Positions 1 to 5,664 of a DNA stretch of 8,756 nucleotides are shown here, in pieces. A program made the translations under genes and the position numbers. Source of the DNA: CAZAJT01 sp964485585 (GTDB lineage: Bacteria; Patescibacteriota; Microgenomatia; UBA1406; GWC2-37-13). The stretch is taken from contig CAZAJT010000040.1 in assembly GCA_964485585.1 (NCBI GenBank), positions 1 through 8,756 on the forward strand, given 5' to 3'. The notes beneath the pieces are model-generated. The model was not told the origin of the DNA and made no database searches. It was given only the letters and a program-made list of their open reading frames with translations. Each line of letters starts with the position of its first letter. The first letter of the stretch is position 1.

Positions 1-221
1 AGCCAGATTCCAGCCCCGATCTGTGTGATGATCAGGGATAGGGAGGATAATCGCCCATGTCTTCCCGGTTCCTGAACCCGTGCTTTTGCATTGCTGTTTG
101 TTTGCGCCTTTCTTGCGGTGTTGTCAAGCAGAGCACTTGCTGGATCGGTGTGAATAAATACCAATGCAAAAGCGTTGTGGCTGTTGGAACATCTTTCCAA
201 CTCTAGGTACTTACCAGCCAC
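1..221 (-). CDS. Possible partial open frame running off the left edge (doubtful)
   Basis: A frame of about 73 codons opens after an in-frame TAA (231-233) and stays open to the left edge, with GTG at 219-221 as the first usable start. A TATAAA box (230-235) ends 8 bp before that GTG, the spacing seen at other genes here. The last visible residues (about 57-73) are hydrophobic and could begin a membrane helix. Against it: I recognise no family, a second minus-strand frame is also open over most of the stretch, and the same bases form perfect inverted repeats with a T-tract on the plus strand, as a structured RNA or terminator would. It may well be a shadow frame. Confidence 0.2.
   Translation of the reverse strand, partial: MAGKYLELERCSNSHNAFALVFIHTDPASALLDNTARKAQTNSNAKARVQEPGRHGRLSSLSLIITQIGAGIW
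82..173. repeat. 12-bp perfect inverted repeat
   Basis: GCTTTTGCATTG at 82-93 is the exact reverse complement of CAATGCAAAAGC at 162-173. The arms could close a helix around bases 94-161. The right arm shares bases 168-173 with the lower stem of the adjoining terminator, so the closing helix and the full-length terminator stem exclude each other. Confidence 0.7.
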
Positions 222-232
222 GCGCTTTTTTT
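168..232 (+). terminator. Intrinsic terminator-like compound hairpin with T7 tract
   Basis: GTGGCTG (177-183) pairs with CAGCCAC (215-221). Inside it, TTGGAA (184-189) pairs with TTCCAA (195-200) around a 5-base loop. AAAAGCG (168-174) can extend the base by pairing with CGCTTTT (223-229). Seven T residues follow at 226-232. The geometry ends transcription on the plus strand, either of the structured element itself or of a gene left of the window. The unpaired 13-base stretch 202-214 is larger than in a simple terminator. Confidence 0.5.
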
Positions 233-236
233 ATAC

Positions 237-266
237 TTGATTCTGTTAAATGAAGTTGTATATAAT
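237..266 (+). promoter_or_regulatory. Sigma-70-type promoter for the microprotein frame
   Basis: TTGATT (237-242, four of six consensus bases) and a perfect TATAAT (261-266) are separated by 18 bp. The predicted transcription start falls at about 273-274, which is the ATG of the short frame that follows, so the mRNA would be leaderless. The same -10 to ATG spacing recurs at several minus-strand genes in this window. Confidence 0.5.
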
Positions 267-273
267 GACCTTT

Positions 274-354
274 ATGGCCGTTTCGGTTTTCATCATCAGC
301 TTTTTTTTCGTGGTCGGCTTTCACTATCTCTTTAGTAAAGCAAAATCTTCATAA
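274..354 (+). CDS. Predicted 26-residue single-pass membrane microprotein
   Basis: The frame encodes 26 residues: a short N-terminus, a continuous hydrophobic stretch rich in Phe, Val and Ile (about residues 3-20), and a basic end, SKAKSS. This fits one transmembrane helix with a positively charged cytoplasmic tail. There is no ribosome binding site, but TATAAT ends 7 bp before the ATG, the leaderless layout of the neighbouring genes. In-frame ATGs at 250 and 265 would give 34 or 29 residues; the promoter favours 274. It is the only plausible plus-strand gene, convergent with the PBP gene 76 bp away. I recognise no family. A frame this short can arise by chance, so support rests on promoter geometry and composition. 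Confidence 0.35.
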   Translation: MAVSVFIISFFFVVGFHYLFSKAKSS

Positions 355-430
355 CGGGCTTTATTACAGAAATACTCGAAAGATAACGTTTATGGACCAA
401 GAGTTATTGTTGGTACCGTAATTGTTACTT

Positions 431-2563
431 CTATTTTTTATCCTTATTTTTATTCTCGTTTCCGTTTCCTCGATTTTCATTCTTTGGTTTTTCAGTGGGA
501 GTTGGGGGCGTTGCAGTTGCAGTAGGCTGTTGTGTTGGTGAGAGAGGGGAAGTAGGGCTGGCGGATGGCGTTGGCGTTTTTGCGATAAAACAGATAGCGG
601 TAGGTTCAGAACCCTTGATGAAATATTCGCTTATTGCTGATGACGTTGCTTCTTTTGCAACAAATCCGTTATGACTACAAACACTTAGTGCAATAATAGT
701 TGATGGTTGTACAAACGCTTCAACGGGAGTATCTGCAAGATAATGTTCCATGAGTTCACGCCATATTGGCGCCGCGCCCAAAGAACCGGCGACCTGATCC
801 ATGGATTTATTGTTATTATTGCCAACCCATACTCCTATGACAAGACTGGGAGTATAACCGATAGTCCACGCGTCTCGATAATTTTCAGTCGTACCGGTTT
901 TAACCGCTGCGGGGCGTGATATTGTAAGTGTATTCCCAAATAGTTCTGCTCGGGCAGCATTATCAGAAAGAATAGAGGAGATAAGAAACGCAATTTCGGG
1001 AGAAATGACCGGTTCTGGCTTCGGCGCATATTTATATATACTATTTCCAAACTTATCCTCAATAGATAAAATAAACACCGGCTTATTGTGAAAACCCGCA
1101 TTTGCAAATACTTCGTACGCACCGGTCATTTCAAGAAGGGGAATTTCTCCCGCACCCAATACCAGAGAAAGGCCATACTGAGAAGAATCTCCCAGTGTGG
1201 TAACGCCCAGTCGTTTTGCCATCTCAACCGCTGGAGGGATGCCTAATTTCGAGAGCACTGCTACTGAAGGAACATTGAGTGAGTTGGCAAGAGCTCGGCG
1301 AACTAAGACTTTTCCTCGGAATTTCCCGTCATAATTATGGGGCGCGTATACTCCTGGATTTAGCGGATAAGAAGTAGGGATATCATCAAGCACGCTCGCC
1401 GGCGTTATCACTCCGCGTTCAAACGCAGAGGCATACACGATTGGCTTGAATGCCGAGCCCGGTTGTCGCGGAGTTGCCGCAAGATTTACTTTGCCAAATT
1501 CATTGTTATACCAGTCCTTGCTACCAACGAGCGTTTTAACCTCGCCGGTTTTTGGATCCATTACGACCACCGCGCCATTGGTCGCATTGTTTGGCGCTAG
1601 TTTTTCTACCTGACGTTGCACTGCATCTTCTGCGTATTTCTGCCATGCTCGATCGAGGGTAGTTTTTACTTTGAAGCCTGACCGGATAACCTGTTCTTCA
1701 CCATACGTATCAATAAGTTGTTGTCTTACCATGAGTGCAAAATGGGGAGCAATAGTATTGATCGTATCTTGGTTTTCATTGAATATTAATTTCTGTTGGA
1801 GCGCTTTTTTTTCTTCTTCTGGCGTAATGTAGTTCTGCTGGTGCATTTTCTCCAAGACCTCTTGTTGGCGTATTGACGAAAGCGTGGTATCGCCGGTGAA
1901 AGGTGAGAATCGAGCCGGAGCAGGGAGGAGTCCGGCAAGGAAAGCAGACTGCGCAAGCGTCAATTCGCGTGCCGGTTTTCCGAAATAGATGTGAGCAGCT
2001 TCTCGTACGCCAAAAGCGCCTGCGCCAAAATACACCGAATTCAAATACATCTCAAGTATCTCATCTTTTGAATAGCGCCGCTCAATCTCATAGGCAAGAA
2101 CAATCTCTTGGTATTTTCTCATAAAGCTTTTTGTCGGATGGAGGAGAGAATTCTTTACCAGCTGCTGAGTAATTGTTGATCCGCCATAGGCAAGATCTGA
2201 TTTGCGAAGATTCAGGATAACCGATCGGATAATTCCTCGGAAAGAAAAACCGCGATGCTCATAAAATTCTTTATCTTCTGAGGCAATAACTGCTTGTTGA
2301 ATATATTTTGGAACTTCGGCAAGTGGTACAAACGTTTTATAGCGCGCCTGATAAAACGTAAAAAATGGTTCGTTTTCCCGATCTGAAAGGACAATGCCAG
2401 AGTCTTTGCGATTCATAATGCCTTCTTTCGTTTGGAGATCGGCCGCAAAGTAGATATAGGTGCCCACGGGGATAATAATAAGGATAAGGAGAATAGAAAC
2501 GAAAGATACGACGATGTGTTTTTTGTACTGCGGCAACAGTCTTTCTAAAAAGAGCTTTTTCAT
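431..2563 (-). CDS. Penicillin-binding protein 1A, bifunctional transglycosylase/transpeptidase
   Basis: Class A penicillin-binding protein of 710 residues that polymerises lipid II into glycan strands and cross-links the peptides outside the membrane. A short basic N-terminus precedes one membrane anchor (about 17-40). The GT51 transglycosylase domain (about 60-235) shows EDKEFYEHRG with catalytic Glu96, GGSTITQQLVKN (127-138) and the YFGKPARELTLAQSAFLAG motif (193-211). The transpeptidase domain (about 325-610) has the nucleophile in SAFK (Ser370, Lys373), SLN (428-430) and KTGT (555-558), so both activities look intact. EYFIKGSEPT with cysteines at 629 and 658 is typical of Gram-positive-style PBP1A tails. 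The end (about 663-710) is Pro/Thr-rich and then Asn/Lys-rich, probably a disordered wall-spanning tail. The start directly follows a -10 box; no ribosome binding site is seen. Confidence 0.96.
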   Translation of the reverse strand: MKKLFLERLLPQYKKHIVVSFVSILLILIIIPVGTYIYFAADLQTKEGIMNRKDSGIVLSDRENEPFFTFYQARYKTFVPLAEVPKYIQQAVIASEDKEFYEHRGFSFRGIIRSVILNLRKSDLAYGGSTITQQLVKNSLLHPTKSFMRKYQEIVLAYEIERRYSKDEILEMYLNSVYFGAGAFGVREAAHIYFGKPARELTLAQSAFLAGLLPAPARFSPFTGDTTLSSIRQQEVLEKMHQQNYITPEEEKKALQQKLIFNENQDTINTIAPHFALMVRQQLIDTYGEEQVIRSGFKVKTTLDRAWQKYAEDAVQRQVEKLAPNNATNGAVVVMDPKTGEVKTLVGSKDWYNNEFGKVNLAATPRQPGSAFKPIVYASAFERGVITPASVLDDIPTSYPLNPGVYAPHNYDGKFRGKVLVRRALANSLNVPSVAVLSKLGIPPAVEMAKRLGVTTLGDSSQYGLSLVLGAGEIPLLEMTGAYEVFANAGFHNKPVFILSIEDKFGNSIYKYAPKPEPVISPEIAFLISSILSDNAARAELFGNTLTISRPAAVKTGTTENYRDAWTIGYTPSLVIGVWVGNNNNKSMDQVAGSLGAAPIWRELMEHYLADTPVEAFVQPSTIIALSVCSHNGFVAKEATSSAISEYFIKGSEPTAICFIAKTPTPSASPTSPLSPTQQPTATATPPTPTEKPKNENRGNGNENKNKDKK

Positions 2564-2571
2564 AGATGAAG

Positions 2572-2577
2572 CTTATA
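2572..2577 (-). promoter_or_regulatory. -10 box of the PBP1A gene
   Basis: TATAAG on the minus strand (five of six consensus bases) ends 8 bp before the ATG, predicting a 5' leader of one or two bases. The best -35 at 17 bp, TTACCG, is poor. No ribosome binding site lies between the box and the start. Confidence 0.4.
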
Positions 2578-2607
2578 GAGCAAATATGTAACAACGGTAA
2601 GAAATAG

Positions 2608-3336
2608 TTAAGAATTCGGTAAGACATCATCGCTAAGAGGCTCTCTCAACTGATGACCTCGAAATGAATAAGTAATTGCTCTCTGCGATAAATCCGTATG
2701 CACCATAAACGGTTCTGCATAGTCTATTCTCAATTGCAGAGGTATCTGAGGAAACAATCTGCTGATAAACGCACCATGAGTTGTCTCATGGGTAATACCA
2801 ATGATATCAATCTGTACATCTCTTCCACCAGGCAGAGCCGTATGACTATCGGCAACAATAGCGTCGCGTAGATCAGTAAATATTGCAACCGGAGTGCGTG
2901 CGCCTACAGAATGAAGGTAGTCTGCTGGCGCCATGAGCCAGCGGGCATACGCATCTTCAAGGGGTGTTCCAGCCTCCAGAAGCGGATCGATGGTGTCAGC
3001 GGTGAAGAGTAGTTTTTGTTCGGTTGGTTCGAGAAGGAGTACGTTCTCGTACCTGCTAACAGCGGGAAGTAAATCGTTGTGTACGACAAGTGCAGATTCC
3101 TGAGTGCGGAGCCGTCCACTGTACAATATAAAAATAACTATGTTACACCTTTCTCTTTCAGGAAAACCTGCTATATAGAGCGTCGTGAATCTATTTAACT
3201 GTTCTTTTCCTTGTGGACTTAAGGGCGAATGGGTATCGCCATATCGCAACGGTTCTCCATGACGTAAGAAATAGTAGTTGATATCAGTGGGGCGCGCAGG
3301 AAATGGGAGCTCAATAAATCGCGGTCGTGGTTCCAT
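2608..3336 (-). CDS. Histidine phosphatase superfamily protein (phosphoglycerate mutase-like fold)
   Basis: The protein has 242 residues from this start. Its N-terminal part carries LRHGE, whose His is the phospho-acceptor of the histidine phosphatase superfamily, followed by LSPQGKEQL, the usual next helix. SGRLRTQESA supplies the second conserved Arg region, and ITHETTH probably holds the second catalytic His. No signal peptide or membrane segment is visible, so it should be cytosolic. The substrate cannot be told. An in-frame ATG at 3387 would add 17 residues (259 in all) and overlap the DUF1189-like gene by 8 bases. I chose 3336 because TGATATAAT ends 10 bp before that ATG, as at other genes here, and the extra residues precede the domain without resembling it. 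Translational coupling from 3387 remains possible. Confidence 0.85.
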   Translation of the reverse strand: MEPRPRFIELPFPARPTDINYYFLRHGEPLRYGDTHSPLSPQGKEQLNRFTTLYIAGFPERERCNIVIFILYSGRLRTQESALVVHNDLLPAVSRYENVLLLEPTEQKLLFTADTIDPLLEAGTPLEDAYARWLMAPADYLHSVGARTPVAIFTDLRDAIVADSHTALPGGRDVQIDIIGITHETTHGAFISRLFPQIPLQLRIDYAEPFMVHTDLSQRAITYSFRGHQLREPLSDDVLPNS

Positions 3337-3346
3337 GAATGACGCT

Positions 3347-3355
3347 ATTATATCA
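3347..3355 (-). promoter_or_regulatory. Extended -10 promoter of the histidine phosphatase gene
   Basis: A perfect TGATATAAT on the minus strand: TATAAT at 3347-3352 with its TGA at 3353-3355. It ends 10 bp before the ATG at 3336, giving a leader of about three bases. It lies inside the longer 3387 frame, so it is the main reason to prefer the internal start. Confidence 0.5.
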
Positions 3356-3379
3356 GAATAGATTGATGGGGCGGGAAGA

Positions 3380-4255
3380 TTATTCATTTCTCTGCACAGT
3401 TTTCAGGTGGTTGAGAATAAGGAAGCCGAGGATGGCGAGCGTGCCGGTTTCCAGATAAGGAATAGTGAGTCCGACATTCATAAGATTCAACACTGCAATT
3501 ATTGTTGTTGGAATCACAACGAGGTGGAGCCCTATCTGGTAGGATTTCCCATAAGAAATAGGGTAGGGGACGACTTTTGCAATAACCCAAAGAATTGCCG
3601 CAACAACGAGAAGGTACGTGAGTTTACCAAAAGAAAGAAATACAAAAGTAAAAGCAAAGATTGTCGCCGCAAGAATCGGGAGCATGATGGGCAAGTAGGG
3701 GGCAACACGGTTACCAATCATCTGCACCAGTTTTCTATCAATGGTTACATTTGTTATCTCATCAAGCGGTACTGTTTTAATAGTGCCCCGATCATCACGA
3801 TAAGAAATGTGACTTTTCGTAAGAAGGGCAAAAGTATTATATTTATCAATATCTTCAATCGAGGCTTTGGTGTCTACTACAAATATATTTCTGATAGTAT
3901 CGCTTTTGCTGCCAAGCACCTCTTTTTGATAGTCGTTAAACAGTTTTTCAACCCGTTCGACAGGGATCGCATAAGGTTCTGGCACATTCGTTGAGACATC
4001 ACCGTTGCGGATCGTAATCGTAAGCTCTTCAGGATAGGCCTGAGTAGCAAGGGCCGGAAGCCGGAGAATGAATTTATTCATCGGTAAAAGACCAGTGACA
4101 GTAATGATAGTGGTAGTAATAAGTGCATAGAGAAAGAAGTAAAAAAAGTAAAATTTAAGACTGAAACTGAATGGTGCTTTCAAGATGTGTCCGTAGTAAG
4201 AAGGAGAAGTAAATGTTTTGACGAGAGCGTACCAGAAGGTTTGCAGTTTGTTCAT
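3380..4255 (-). CDS. DUF1189-like multi-pass membrane protein
   Basis: Integral membrane protein of 291 residues. A hydrophobic, aromatic-rich helix (about 29-57) follows a basic N-terminus. A soluble domain of about 125 residues (60-187) comes next, probably outside the cell, with the segment LTITIRNGDVSTNVPEPYAI, which resembles the DUF1189 family. Four further helices follow (about 188-212, 213-231, 240-262 and 266-284), and the end is short and basic. I know no biochemical role for the family; the extracytoplasmic loop between helices one and two suggests sensing or envelope work. The stop lies 43 bp before the preferred start of the histidine phosphatase. The gene appears separately regulated, with two possible promoters and an inverted repeat upstream. 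Confidence 0.75.
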   Translation of the reverse strand: MNKLQTFWYALVKTFTSPSYYGHILKAPFSFSLKFYFFYFFLYALITTTIITVTGLLPMNKFILRLPALATQAYPEELTITIRNGDVSTNVPEPYAIPVERVEKLFNDYQKEVLGSKSDTIRNIFVVDTKASIEDIDKYNTFALLTKSHISYRDDRGTIKTVPLDEITNVTIDRKLVQMIGNRVAPYLPIMLPILAATIFAFTFVFLSFGKLTYLLVVAAILWVIAKVVPYPISYGKSYQIGLHLVVIPTTIIAVLNLMNVGLTIPYLETGTLAILGFLILNHLKTVQRNE

Positions 4256-4260
4256 CAGTT

Positions 4261-4288
4261 ACAGGGTAAGATACTTTTTGCACCCTGT
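4261..4288 (-). promoter_or_regulatory. Inverted repeat before the DUF1189-like gene: operator or leader hairpin
   Basis: ACAGGGT (4261-4267) and ACCCTGT (4282-4288) form a perfect 7-bp inverted repeat with 14 bp between, so half-site centres are 21 bp apart, two helical turns. On the minus strand a perfect TTGACA (4286-4291) and a weak TACCCT (4263-4268), 17 bp apart, overlap the two arms. TACCCT ends 7 bp before the ATG. The arms may therefore be a repressor operator covering a promoter. If transcription starts further upstream they could instead fold into a hairpin 5 bases before the start codon. Confidence 0.35.
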
Positions 4289-4299
4289 CAAGAACAAAA

Positions 4300-4328
4300 A
4301 TTATAGAGAAAATCTAGCGAGAATTCAA
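4300..4328 (-). promoter_or_regulatory. Upstream sigma-70 promoter of the DUF1189-like gene
   Basis: On the minus strand TTGAAT (4323-4328, four of six) and a perfect TATAAT (4300-4305) are exactly 17 bp apart. The -35 overlaps the TGA stop of the DUF4342-like gene. Transcription would begin near 4293 and give a leader of about 38 bases containing the 7-bp inverted repeat. Confidence 0.5.
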
Positions 4329-4579
4329 ACTTCGCGTTCAACGGTAATTGCGCATTGAGTTACAAGTACGGCAATAGCGGTAAGGAGCGCGAGCGCCGGC
4401 GCAATCACGGCGCCGATTACTCCAAAGGTGAGCGGAAACGACGCTAAGACTTTTCCTTCTTTATTTTTGATAGTAATTTTTCGTACGTTTCCTTCACGGA
4501 TGAGCTCTTTTACTTTTTCTACCACTTTGTTTCCCGCAACCTCAAATGTTTCGGTTTTTTTACGCTTCTCCGATTCCAT
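4325..4579 (-). CDS. DUF4342-like small membrane protein
   Basis: The protein has 84 residues. Residues 1-47 are charged, with the segment VAGNKVVEKVKELIREGNVRK followed by ITIKNKEGK, which resembles DUF4342 (a helix, then a short beta pair). One hydrophobic segment follows (about 49-75), with a short acidic and basic tail. It is probably a single-pass membrane protein with its charged part in the cytoplasm. The family's function is unknown to me. The ATG follows an extended -10 box by 6 bp and has no usable ribosome binding site; GGAAG lies only one base before the ATG. The gene sits 26 bp after the hydrolase stop. Confidence 0.8.
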   Translation of the reverse strand: MESEKRKKTETFEVAGNKVVEKVKELIREGNVRKITIKNKEGKVLASFPLTFGVIGAVIAPALALLTAIAVLVTQCAITVEREV

Positions 4580-4585
4580 GCTTCC

Positions 4586-4594
4586 ATTATATCA
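4586..4594 (-). promoter_or_regulatory. Extended -10 promoter of the DUF4342-like gene
   Basis: TGATATAAT on the minus strand (TATAAT 4586-4591) ends exactly 6 bp before the ATG, putting the predicted start of transcription on the start codon. No -35 match is found 16-18 bp upstream, as expected for an extended -10 promoter. Confidence 0.55.
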
Positions 4595-4605
4595 TTTGTT
4601 TCTCT

Positions 4606-5301
4606 CTACAGTTCTACTACTGCTGAGATAGGGAGATGGTCCGAAGCTTTTGAGTTTTCAACGCGATACGACTGCGTTTCAATATCTTTACTGACAAAAA
4701 TATTATCGAGTTTATATTGGATACCTTGTGGTAAACACGTTTTGCATCCCTTAGGATACATGCTCCATGTAGGAAGAAGCTGAGCGTCAGTATTCTTAAG
4801 GACTGCGCTGATTTTTTTGATAGCATTACTTTCAGGGAGCGCGTTAAAATCTCCCATTACAATCGTCATTTCTTTTGGGAGAACTTTTATCAAGTTTTCT
4901 GCTTGTGTGTCCTGCGTTTGAGAGGGCTGTTGATGAGTATGGACAAGGTGCGTGCAAAATACACGAAGAAGCTTATTTTCTACTTGTACCTGCGCTTCCA
5001 TCGCAATGCGATCATCTGTTTGCGATAGATCATGGGTGATGCTATTTTTGATAGGATGTTTACTCAAAATTGCATTTCCCACTTCTGCGGTTTTGCCGTT
5101 TTTCGGTATCTGGATTACCGGTACATACACAACAGTATATCCGAGCTTTTTCGTGAGCCGCTCTGATAATTGTAGTATTCCATCTATTCTCATAACCTCC
5201 TGTAGACCAATGATATCCGCGCTACTCTGTTCCAAAAACGCATTCACTTGTTCCAAGTCGCCGTCATACCATATGTTCCATGAAAGTATTTTCAACCGCA
5301 T
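4606..5301 (-). CDS. Endonuclease/exonuclease/phosphatase (EEP) family hydrolase
   Basis: The protein has 231 residues, a compact complete member of the metal-dependent fold shared by DNase I, exonuclease III and phosphodiesterases. Visible signature residues: Asn9 in SWNIW, Glu35 in GLQEV, GNAILSKHPI (75-84), His118 in CTHLVH, Asp151 and Asn153 in GDFNALPESNA, Asp199 and Asn200 in KLDNIFVS, and Asp221-His222 in the terminal SDHLPISAV. All catalytic positions seem present. There is no signal peptide, so it should act in the cytoplasm. Whether the substrate is a nucleic acid or a phosphorylated small molecule cannot be told. CKTC (186-189) is an extra cysteine pair. The start is set by an extended -10 box 6 bp upstream that overlaps the preceding gene's stop. 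Confidence 0.9.
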   Translation of the reverse strand: MRLKILSWNIWYDGDLEQVNAFLEQSSADIIGLQEVMRIDGILQLSERLTKKLGYTVVYVPVIQIPKNGKTAEVGNAILSKHPIKNSITHDLSQTDDRIAMEAQVQVENKLLRVFCTHLVHTHQQPSQTQDTQAENLIKVLPKEMTIVMGDFNALPESNAIKKISAVLKNTDAQLLPTWSMYPKGCKTCLPQGIQYKLDNIFVSKDIETQSYRVENSKASDHLPISAVVEL

Positions 5302-5307
5302 GCAGAC

Positions 5308-5316
5308 ATTATATCA
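5308..5316 (-). promoter_or_regulatory. Extended -10 promoter of the EEP gene, built on the upstream stop codon
   Basis: TGATATAAT on the minus strand (TATAAT 5308-5313) ends 6 bp before the ATG. Its TGA (5314-5316) is at the same time the stop codon of the PEP-utiliser mobile domain frame. No -35 match is evident. A leaderless mRNA is predicted. Confidence 0.55.
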
Positions 5317-5664
5317 AGAAGTTTTTACAATTCTTACAATACCCTTAGCACAATGCAAGTCAATAATATCGCCATCGTGAATTGCTTTGGTTGCAATCTG
5401 CGTGTTGACAATGCACGGTATGCCAAATTCCCTTGATACGATGGCGGCATGGGAGAGTACTCCGCCGACATCGGTGATAATCGCTCCTGCTTTTCGCATC
5501 CCGATGACAAAATCAGGACTCGTCATCGTAGTTACCAGTATGTCACCTTTTTGTACCTTATGTATTTCATTAATGCTCAAGACTACTTTAGCAGTTCCCC
5601 GAAAATGTCTACTGGTGCCTTGGGATGCAATAGTGCCTTGAATAATAGCATCTTGAGCGACCAC
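5314..5664 (-). CDS. PEP-utilising enzyme mobile domain, C-terminal part of a frameshifted gene
   Basis: This frame encodes the swivelling phosphohistidine domain of the PEP-utilising enzymes (PEP synthase, pyruvate phosphate dikinase, enzyme I). It shows GDILVTTMTSPDFV, GAIITDVGGVLSHAAIVSRE and FGIPCIVNT. The His in LSHAA (residue 72 from the GTG at 5664) matches the phosphorylated His of the family, so the domain looks competent. It does not look like a free-standing gene: the frame stays open upstream to a TAA at 5701-5703, and those extra codons (about 12) continue the neighbouring frame's protein sensibly. The apparent GTG start is probably not used. Joined across the shift, the protein would have about 476 residues. 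Confidence 0.8.
   Translation of the reverse strand: MVAQDAIIQGTIASQGTSRHFRGTAKVVLSINEIHKVQKGDILVTTMTSPDFVIGMRKAGAIITDVGGVLSHAAIVSREFGIPCIVNTQIATKAIHDGDIIDLHCAKGIVRIVKTS

Larger units (their letters stand above)
82..232 (+). ncRNA. Candidate structured RNA or leader, 3' part
   Basis: Seen directly: a perfect 12-bp inverted repeat (82-93 with 162-173) encloses 68 bases containing small hairpins. A compound hairpin follows (177-221) and ends at T7 (226-232). The stretch is visibly richer in G+C than its surroundings. A closing helix around a branched domain followed by an intrinsic terminator is the layout of a small structured RNA or a riboswitch-like leader. I compared it by eye with RNase P RNA, tmRNA, SRP RNA, 6S RNA and 5S rRNA and found none of their hallmark motifs. 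The 5' end may lie left of the window. No function is assigned. Confidence 0.3.

Noticed and set aside
1..18. Minus-strand GGGGCTGGAATCTGGCT at the left edge resembles the 5' end of tmRNA
   Set aside because: Only about 17 bases are visible, the spacing differs by one base from the tmRNA I compared, and the diagnostic TTCGAC would lie outside the window. Sequence left of the window would settle it.
375..430. Possible bidirectional terminator between the microprotein frame and the PBP gene
   Set aside because: Only a 5-bp ACCAA/TTGGT pair with a 9-base loop and no T-tract is present.
2337..2630. Minus-strand frame overlapping the start of PBP1A
   Set aside because: It is an alternative frame over the PBP1A anchor and upstream region; the PBP1A frame is unmistakable.
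3407..3994. 195-codon plus-strand frame opposite the DUF1189-like gene
   Set aside because: It is antisense to a gene with clear membrane helices and family features; its own composition is charged and Asn-rich without a recognisable domain or promoter.
4952..5380. 142-codon plus-strand frame opposite the EEP gene
   Set aside because: The minus-strand gene holds every catalytic motif of its family; this frame has no domain and crosses the promoter and stop of two minus-strand genes.
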